Positions 59,194 to 64,000 of a DNA stretch of 64,000 bases are shown here, in pieces. The stretch is taken from positions 326,285 through 390,284 of the forward strand of contig NZ_PDLY01000002.1 in NCBI RefSeq assembly GCF_014048465.1, read 5' to 3'. Source of the DNA: Bombella mellum (GTDB taxonomy: Bacteria > Pseudomonadota > Alphaproteobacteria > Acetobacterales > Acetobacteraceae). The first letter of the stretch is position 1. Each line of letters begins with the position of its first letter. Position numbers and translations under genes: made by a program. The notes below the pieces were generated by a model. It was given only the letters and a program-made list of their open reading frames with translations. It ran no database searches and was not told the origin of the DNA.

Positions 59194-61566
59194 TCAGTCT
59201 CTGGCCTCGTGATAACGGCTCATGAAATGCTCAAGCCACTGGCCTGGATCGTTGCCGTATTTCATGCGCAGCTGCTCGGCAAAGTTGGCCCTGTTCGCCC
59301 GCCCCGAAAGCACGGCGATATATTCCGGCATGGAGGACAGGTCGAACTCGCATATGACGCTGCCATTCTCACGCTTCATGAGGAAGCGTTTGGGGTCTCC
59401 CACCATCCCCTCACGGATGGCAGCATACTCACCTTCCGTGCAGCTCAGCCCCGTCATGTAGGCCATCCTGTCTGCCGTCGGAGACGGGTACAGGATCTTG
59501 GTCATGCACTGCGCCACCAGAGACGCCCCCAGCTTTGATTCCAGCACATGCTCCGGCTGCTGCGTTGCCAGAATCAGCATTCCGTTATTCTTCCGGACCG
59601 TCAGCAGGAACTTGTCGATGACCGCCGCAAACTTCGGATCCAGAAGATAGGCCCTGAACTCGTCACAGCTCATGAGGAACCGGCGGCCATCCACCACCTT
59701 CTCGATCCTGTAGAGCAGATACGCTGCCGTAGGGGCACATATCTCCTCATGATCAAGGAAAGCGGTCAGGTCAAAACCCGTGATGGCACTGGACAGGTCC
59801 ACACTGTCCTCATCGCCATCGAACAGCCACCCCAGGGCTCCCCCACGGCACCACCGTTCCAGCCGTGCCCCGGCTCCCTCCGCCGGACCATGCATGAGGA
59901 ACTGACGCACCCCTGCCAGAGACCGCATCTCAACCGGATAGCTCATCTGACGGGCAATGCCACGCTGAAGCCGCTTGGCATCCTCCGACGATATGCCGCC
60001 CTTGCCATCACTTTCGATGAGACCGGTAATCCACTGCCGCAGGAACTCGACATCGTCTGCGTCCCCGCTCAGGCCACGCATCGGGGCAAGGCCACAGGGC
60101 ACGCCCCGTTTCAGCACGAGATATGTGCCCCCCGTCGCCAGCACGAGGAGCTGTCCGCCTCGATCCTTGTCGAAGAACACGACGGCACCATTCACGGTGG
60201 AAAGGGCCTGTTCCATCATCGCCATGATGTACATGAGAATGGTGGTCTTTCCGGAACCGATCGGACCGAAAATGGCCGTCATCCCGACATCCTTCACATG
60301 CGGGACGTAGTCATACGGCGTCGCACCATCAGTCCTGAACCGGGCAATGGCGGTTCCCCAATGCCCTGCCCTAGCACCGGCCGGGAAGTTGTCAAACGTG
60401 GAAAGGCTGGCAAAGTTGGTGCTGTTTATGCTTCCGGCCCGCGTCCTAAACTCCCAGTTGCCCGGCAGCTGCGACCAGAAGGCCGCCTCCAGTGCCATGA
60501 TCTCCTGCACGACCACGGCCCCGGCATCGGTAAGACGGGCCCGTGCCCGGGCACTTCTTTCACCCAGATCGGCCAGATTGTCCGCATACACGGCAAGCGA
60601 GAAATGATGCGTTCCAAAAACGAACTCGTTGGAAATGAGCCTGTCCACGGCGTCCGTCAGCTGATCCATCTGACTGGACGCCTTGTCACCGGAACTCGCC
60701 ATCTGGTTGGTCTTCAGCGTCAGTCTTTCATCGGCCTGCGCCCGTGTCAGAAACCCGAAGGACTGGCTGATCACTATGGGAAACTCGACGCTCAGAAGCG
60801 TATTGAGCATTCCCGGCCGGGTTTTGGCCGGATACTCACGGAAGGAGAAAATGCCACCCACCTTGCTGTGGTCGAGCGACCTTATCTCAAATCCCCGCTT
60901 TCCGCAGATGACCCGATCCGTATAGAGCGAAGCTCCAAGAGACCCGGAGACCAGTGGGACGGGCATCCAGCAGGCCGAGATGATGAGGCGCAGGGCCTCG
61001 CCAATTTCCGTGAACACCACATCGTTGGCCTCCCGCAGTCCAAGGCGGCGGACTCCATACCTGTCCAGCGCAGATGACACGACCTGCCAGATGTCCTCAA
61101 GCTGTCTTACGACTGCGCCGCTCCCCTCGTCTGGTGCCTTCTTGCCGAGGCGCATCATCTTGCTGCCCATCTTGCCCAGGACATTCCGGGGAGAGACGAT
61201 CACCGAAAAGAAATAATCATTCCGATAAAGACGGTCCTTCAGCACACGCTCGTTGAAAGCTCGATGCAGGTTACGGGAAAACTCCGAACGGAACTGGGTG
61301 TCAGGCAGCTCCGGCACATCCGGATGCCGGATGAGATGCGTGTAGACGGTGACATTGTCATCAGCAATGTTGCGCAGGACCGTATTGAGATTACGTTTGC
61401 GCCCATTCCTTACCGATATTTCTTCCAGCTCGAAGGGCACGCCCTGCACATGCCCCATGGCCATGACAGACCCGTCACGCAGCAGCACGACATCCTTGGC
61501 GATATGCCCCACATAAGGCAGGTAGATTTCACCAGACCGCTCGACAACTCCGGACCTTCCGAACAT
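59194..61566 (-). CDS. virB4: T4SS ATPase VirB4
   Basis: The 790-residue ATPase has an N-terminal CagE-like domain, Walker A in FGPIGSGKTTILMYIMAM, and Walker B in MSCDEFRAYLLDPKF. The ATQQPEHVLESKLGASLVAQCMTKILYPSP segment is also family-typical. It starts at an ATG that overlaps the virB3 stop (TGATG). Confidence 0.96.
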   Translation of the reverse strand: MFGRSGVVERSGEIYLPYVGHIAKDVVLLRDGSVMAMGHVQGVPFELEEISVRNGRKRNLNTVLRNIADDNVTVYTHLIRHPDVPELPDTQFRSEFSRNLHRAFNERVLKDRLYRNDYFFSVIVSPRNVLGKMGSKMMRLGKKAPDEGSGAVVRQLEDIWQVVSSALDRYGVRRLGLREANDVVFTEIGEALRLIISACWMPVPLVSGSLGASLYTDRVICGKRGFEIRSLDHSKVGGIFSFREYPAKTRPGMLNTLLSVEFPIVISQSFGFLTRAQADERLTLKTNQMASSGDKASSQMDQLTDAVDRLISNEFVFGTHHFSLAVYADNLADLGERSARARARLTDAGAVVVQEIMALEAAFWSQLPGNWEFRTRAGSINSTNFASLSTFDNFPAGARAGHWGTAIARFRTDGATPYDYVPHVKDVGMTAIFGPIGSGKTTILMYIMAMMEQALSTVNGAVVFFDKDRGGQLLVLATGGTYLVLKRGVPCGLAPMRGLSGDADDVEFLRQWITGLIESDGKGGISSEDAKRLQRGIARQMSYPVEMRSLAGVRQFLMHGPAEGAGARLERWCRGGALGWLFDGDEDSVDLSSAITGFDLTAFLDHEEICAPTAAYLLYRIEKVVDGRRFLMSCDEFRAYLLDPKFAAVIDKFLLTVRKNNGMLILATQQPEHVLESKLGASLVAQCMTKILYPSPTADRMAYMTGLSCTEGEYAAIREGMVGDPKRFLMKRENGSVICEFDLSSMPEYIAVLSGRANRANFAEQLRMKYGNDPGQWLEHFMSRYHEARD

Positions 61567-61889
61567 CAGACGATCCCTCTTCCACGCTTCGGAACCCTGA
61601 CGGGATTGGGGCTGACCGAGGCCCCACCCCAGACCGACCTGTCGATCGCACGCCCGGACGTCCTGATCGCAATATAGGCAACATTGACGGCGTTATAATC
61701 ACGGGAGACGAGCACTTTTGCTCCGAACCACAGCGGCACCATCAGGACCTCATAAAGAGGGTTCTTGAGAAAAACGATGATGAAACCGGCAATCATCAGA
61801 AACAGCCCAGCCAGCGGCAGCGGCACGCCCGCCACCAGTGCTGGCCGGGTGGCGGCCAGGAACAGAGTGTCTTCGTCCAGTTTTTCCAC
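61566..61889 (-). CDS. virB3: T4SS inner-membrane protein VirB3
   Basis: The 107-residue protein has a short N-terminus (EDTLFLAATRPALVAGVPL) typical of VirB3, then one or two helices (LAGLFLMIAGFIIVFLKNPLYEVLMVPLWFG). The start is a GTG with GGGAGG seven bases upstream. It is three bases after virB2. Confidence 0.9.
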   Translation of the reverse strand: MEKLDEDTLFLAATRPALVAGVPLPLAGLFLMIAGFIIVFLKNPLYEVLMVPLWFGAKVLVSRDYNAVNVAYIAIRTSGRAIDRSVWGGASVSPNPVRVPKRGRGIV

Positions 61890-61892
61890 GCC

Positions 61893-62219
61893 TCAGCCTC
61901 CCGTGAGCATCTTCCCGAGAGAGGAAGCACCGAACATGATGATGATTCCTCCGACAACGCCCGAAACGGCCATCAGCGAAGCACGCCCGAACATCCACAT
62001 GAGGCCGACGGCAATGATGCCGAGGATGGCAAGGCTCTGCCCGAATGCTCCAAGGATGAATGAGCAGATGTTGTTGATCATCGTTTCCGGAGAGAGACCG
62101 CCCGAAACGCCTGCTGCACGTGCGACAGACGGAAGAGCGACAAGGCCCATCACCCATGCGGACCTGACTGCCCGGATGGACCTTTCACGAAGCACGACGC
62201 CTTTTGACAGTGTCAACAT
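61893..62219 (-). CDS. virB2: T4SS major pilin VirB2
   Basis: The 108-residue pilin precursor has a signal region (AVRSAWVMGLVALPSVARAA) and two hydrophobic segments (MINNICSFILGAFGQSLAILGIIAVGLMWMFG and LMAVSGVVGGIIIMFGASSLG) joined by a short polar loop. This TrbC/VirB2 pattern, plus its place between virB1 and virB3, supports the call. I chose the ATG at 62219; the open frame reaches 62360. Confidence 0.9.
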   Translation of the reverse strand: MLTLSKGVVLRERSIRAVRSAWVMGLVALPSVARAAGVSGGLSPETMINNICSFILGAFGQSLAILGIIAVGLMWMFGRASLMAVSGVVGGIIIMFGASSLGKMLTGG

Positions 62220-62229
62220 GTCTTGTTCC

Positions 62230-63030
62230 TTAATGAAGAGAAGAGAAGACCACAGGACTGTCCGTGGCCTGAACAAACAACGCAGCATCAGATGCACGCG
62301 GCTGGTCCGCATTTTTTTTCGCATCAGATGCAGGGCTGTATTCGGGGCTGCCCCACACATCCCACGAAGGGGGAGCGTCCGGATCGACGGCAGCCGAAAC
62401 CTGCGGGGCTGGTGAAGAGACCTTCACCTCACCCGGCACTGAACCAACATCAAGAGCGGGCACCATCCTGCGTGCAGAAGCCTCGACTTTCTTCACATAA
62501 CCATTTGTGAAGCCACGTTGGGCATCCCCCGTATTGTACCGGGAGATCGTCACACGCAGGGCCGCCTGCTGCTCCTCATGTGTCTGGCCGCCCACATAGG
62601 CATCCGAGAGAATGATGGAGGCCACACCTATCGACACGCATGGATCAAAAACGTCACGGACCTGCAGACCAAAACGTGGAAGATTGTGAGAATTGATCTG
62701 CATGAGGCCAAGATCGACCGAATGACCCGATGCGATCAGGGTCGATGCCATTTCAGCAGCCTGCCGATCATCGGCCGCCCTGAAGACTTTCTGCGTATCA
62801 TTGTCATGCAGCAAGAAAGGCTCGAAACCAGATTCCGTCTGCGCAATCGACGCAAGCGTGACAGGGGCCACATTTGGTCCACAACGCAAGGCAAGCTGCC
62901 CGAAATCCTTGATGGCCAGTGGTTGGGCAGCAGCTTCACCCACTTTCCATGACAGCACACCAGCCATGAAGACGAAGCCGACCATCCTGAATGCCCCGCT
63001 CCAAGTCAGACGTCCCGCTTGGGCAGTCAT
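62230..63030 (-). CDS. virB1: T4SS lytic transglycosylase VirB1
   Basis: The peptidoglycan-cleaving muramidase opens a path for the T4SS. The SLT domain begins near LALRCGPNVAPVTLASIAQTESGFEP, whose Glu is catalytic, and continues with SVDLGLMQINSHNLPRFGL, VFDPCVSIGVASIIL and ISRYNTGDAQRGF. The start is uncertain: the ATG at 63030 gives a plausible signal region (FRMVGFVFMAGVLSWKVGEAAAQ), while the frame is open to 63174. The C-terminal 70 residues are Pro/Ser-rich. It is the first gene of the operon. Confidence 0.9.
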   Translation of the reverse strand: MTAQAGRLTWSGAFRMVGFVFMAGVLSWKVGEAAAQPLAIKDFGQLALRCGPNVAPVTLASIAQTESGFEPFLLHDNDTQKVFRAADDRQAAEMASTLIASGHSVDLGLMQINSHNLPRFGLQVRDVFDPCVSIGVASIILSDAYVGGQTHEEQQAALRVTISRYNTGDAQRGFTNGYVKKVEASARRMVPALDVGSVPGEVKVSSPAPQVSAAVDPDAPPSWDVWGSPEYSPASDAKKNADQPRASDAALFVQATDSPVVFSSLH

Positions 63031-63771
63031 CCCATCATATGACGACCGGTCTGAAAAAGGTCGACGAACGCCATCCGCCTTCCCCACAGCTTCCCACCCC
63101 ACAAGGATGGGAAGAGCAGCCTGGGAACCGGCTGAAACCGTCTGCTTCTTCAAAACTGAAGATGGTTCCATCAAGACGTCAGAACCCCTTGCATGGCATT
63201 ACACGATGAATTTGCCTTGGAAGGTAACTATCAGGAAAAAATAAATATTCTGTTATTTTTCTATGTTGAAATGGAAGATAAATCTGTAAATTTACTTTGT
63301 TTTTATAAGAAAATTCTATCTATTTTCAGAAAATACTTTTGAATATGACAATAAAATCAGAGGACTATGGAAAAGCCTGTATCTTGTTGTAGACGCATTG
63401 AAACTAACCTGAACAGGATGAGTCTTTCCCTCATCAAGAAACTCTTTACTCTTTTACAAAGGGTTTAGCCATAACAAGAGATACAAAAGCATAATAGAGA
63501 AAGGTCACACATATGACCTTTCTCATTTTCATAAAAACCATCCCTTCTTGACACTTTCCCCTCAAGGGAAAGGATTTACGTCATAAACAGAAACAGATGG
63601 TCTTCAGAGGCTACCATAGACAAATCGGTAGGGAAACCACGGCATTCTCAACACCATCGGTCTACGTGGGGAGGATAGCATAGGTTAGAGAATATGTGGA
63701 GTGATGCCACGCAGCCTTATTTCTGGCTCGAGCCTGACGACCTGATTTATATTTGAGGGGGAGTATATGGA
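63031..63771. other. AT-rich region upstream of the virB operon
   Basis: I see no gene here other than a possible N-terminal extension of virB1. Positions 63240-63360 are very AT-rich and probably hold the virB promoter, although no clean -35/-10 pair stands out on the - strand. A hairpin lies at 63498-63523. Confidence 0.5.
63498..63523. terminator. Hairpin between the rRNA operon end and virB1
   Basis: AGAAAGGTCA at 63498-63507 pairs with TGACCTTTCT at 63514-63523 across six bases. It could end the - strand rRNA-tRNA transcript, keeping it out of the virB genes. Confidence 0.65.
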
Positions 63772-63848
<77 letters not shown>

Positions 63849-63886
63849 TTGGTGGGTGGTTTTTATGGGGGTGGGTGAGCGAGGGG

Positions 63887-64000
63887 ACCTGGCGGCGACC
63901 GACTTTTCCGCTCCTTAAGGAGCAGTATCATAGGCGCTGGAGGCTTTAACGGCCGAGTTCGGGATGGGATCGGGTATGGATCCTCCGCCATGGCCACCAG
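63887..64000 (-). rRNA. rrf: 5S ribosomal RNA, 5' end cut by the window edge
   Basis: The - strand reads CTGGTGGCCATGGCGGAGGA, then CCCGATCCCATCCCGAACTC and ends GTCGCCGCCAGG, all conserved in 5S rRNA. A few 5' bases lie beyond position 64000. The rest of the rRNA operon must be to the right. Confidence 0.92.

Noticed and set aside
59548..61077. 509-codon open frame on the + strand
   Set aside because: Antisense shadow of virB4.
51597..62219. Reading the VirB/VirD4 set as a plasmid conjugation module
   Set aside because: No relaxase, oriT-like region, replication or partition genes are visible, and flanks are core chromosomal genes. A relaxase outside the window cannot be excluded.
63548..63578. 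TTGACA promoter box on the + strand
   Set aside because: No good -10 at the right distance, and no + strand gene follows before tRNA-fMet, which is on the other strand.

Overview
The window looks like chromosomal DNA of an alphaproteobacterium, most likely an acetic acid bacterium (Acetobacteraceae). It is GC-rich (my impression is high fifties percent). The order ffh-rpsP-rimM-trmD-rplS-leuC-leuD-leuB, the metX/metW pair and the BamD, LpxC and IspH proteins all fit that group. I cannot name a genus from sequence alone.

Layout. 0.1-6.1 kb: housekeeping genes lpxC, bamD, recN and ligA on the + strand. 6.4-27.7 kb: a patchwork in which nine single glycosyltransferase genes (GT8-like, GT32-like, GT2/GT92-like and CgeB-like) and two small related proteins of unknown function are threaded between core genes (corC-type CBS protein, pncA, a GH144-type glucanase, gpt, rnhA-thrB-ispH, tRNAs). 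No sugar-nucleotide synthesis, flippase or polymerase genes are present, so these enzymes probably decorate an existing glycan such as lipooligosaccharide or exopolysaccharide. 27.8-30.7 kb: small envelope proteins. 30.8-40.0 kb: two tandem aminotransferases, leuBDC and the ffh-rpsP-rimM-trmD-rplS cluster, all on the - strand. 40.2-49.3 kb: an NQO1-like flavoprotein, a DUF2130 protein, a structure-rich 550-bp noncoding stretch before tRNA-Ser, two secreted 17-residue-repeat proteins, a DsbA-like protein, an RhlE-like helicase and metX-metW.

49.8-63.0 kb is the most interesting part. A complete P-type (VirB/VirD4) type IV secretion operon, virB1 to virB11 plus virD4, runs on the - strand and includes a virB7 lipoprotein gene of only 55 codons. 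Converging on it is a two-gene + strand unit. Its first gene encodes a cytoplasmic-looking protein with two N-terminal 58-residue repeats and a C-terminal pesticin/phage-type muramidase domain. The second gene overlaps it by 40 bp and encodes a signal-peptide protein with a CxPHxC loop like that of the lysozyme inhibitor Ivy. No relaxase is visible in the window. I read this as a candidate T4SS antibacterial effector-immunity pair, analogous to the Xanthomonas bacteria-killing T4SS but with a different toxin architecture and a different immunity fold. This is an inference, not a demonstrated function.

The window ends with initiator tRNA-Met and the 3' part of 5S rRNA on the - strand, the tail of an rRNA operon. 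The T4SS island therefore lies between that operon and the core genes.
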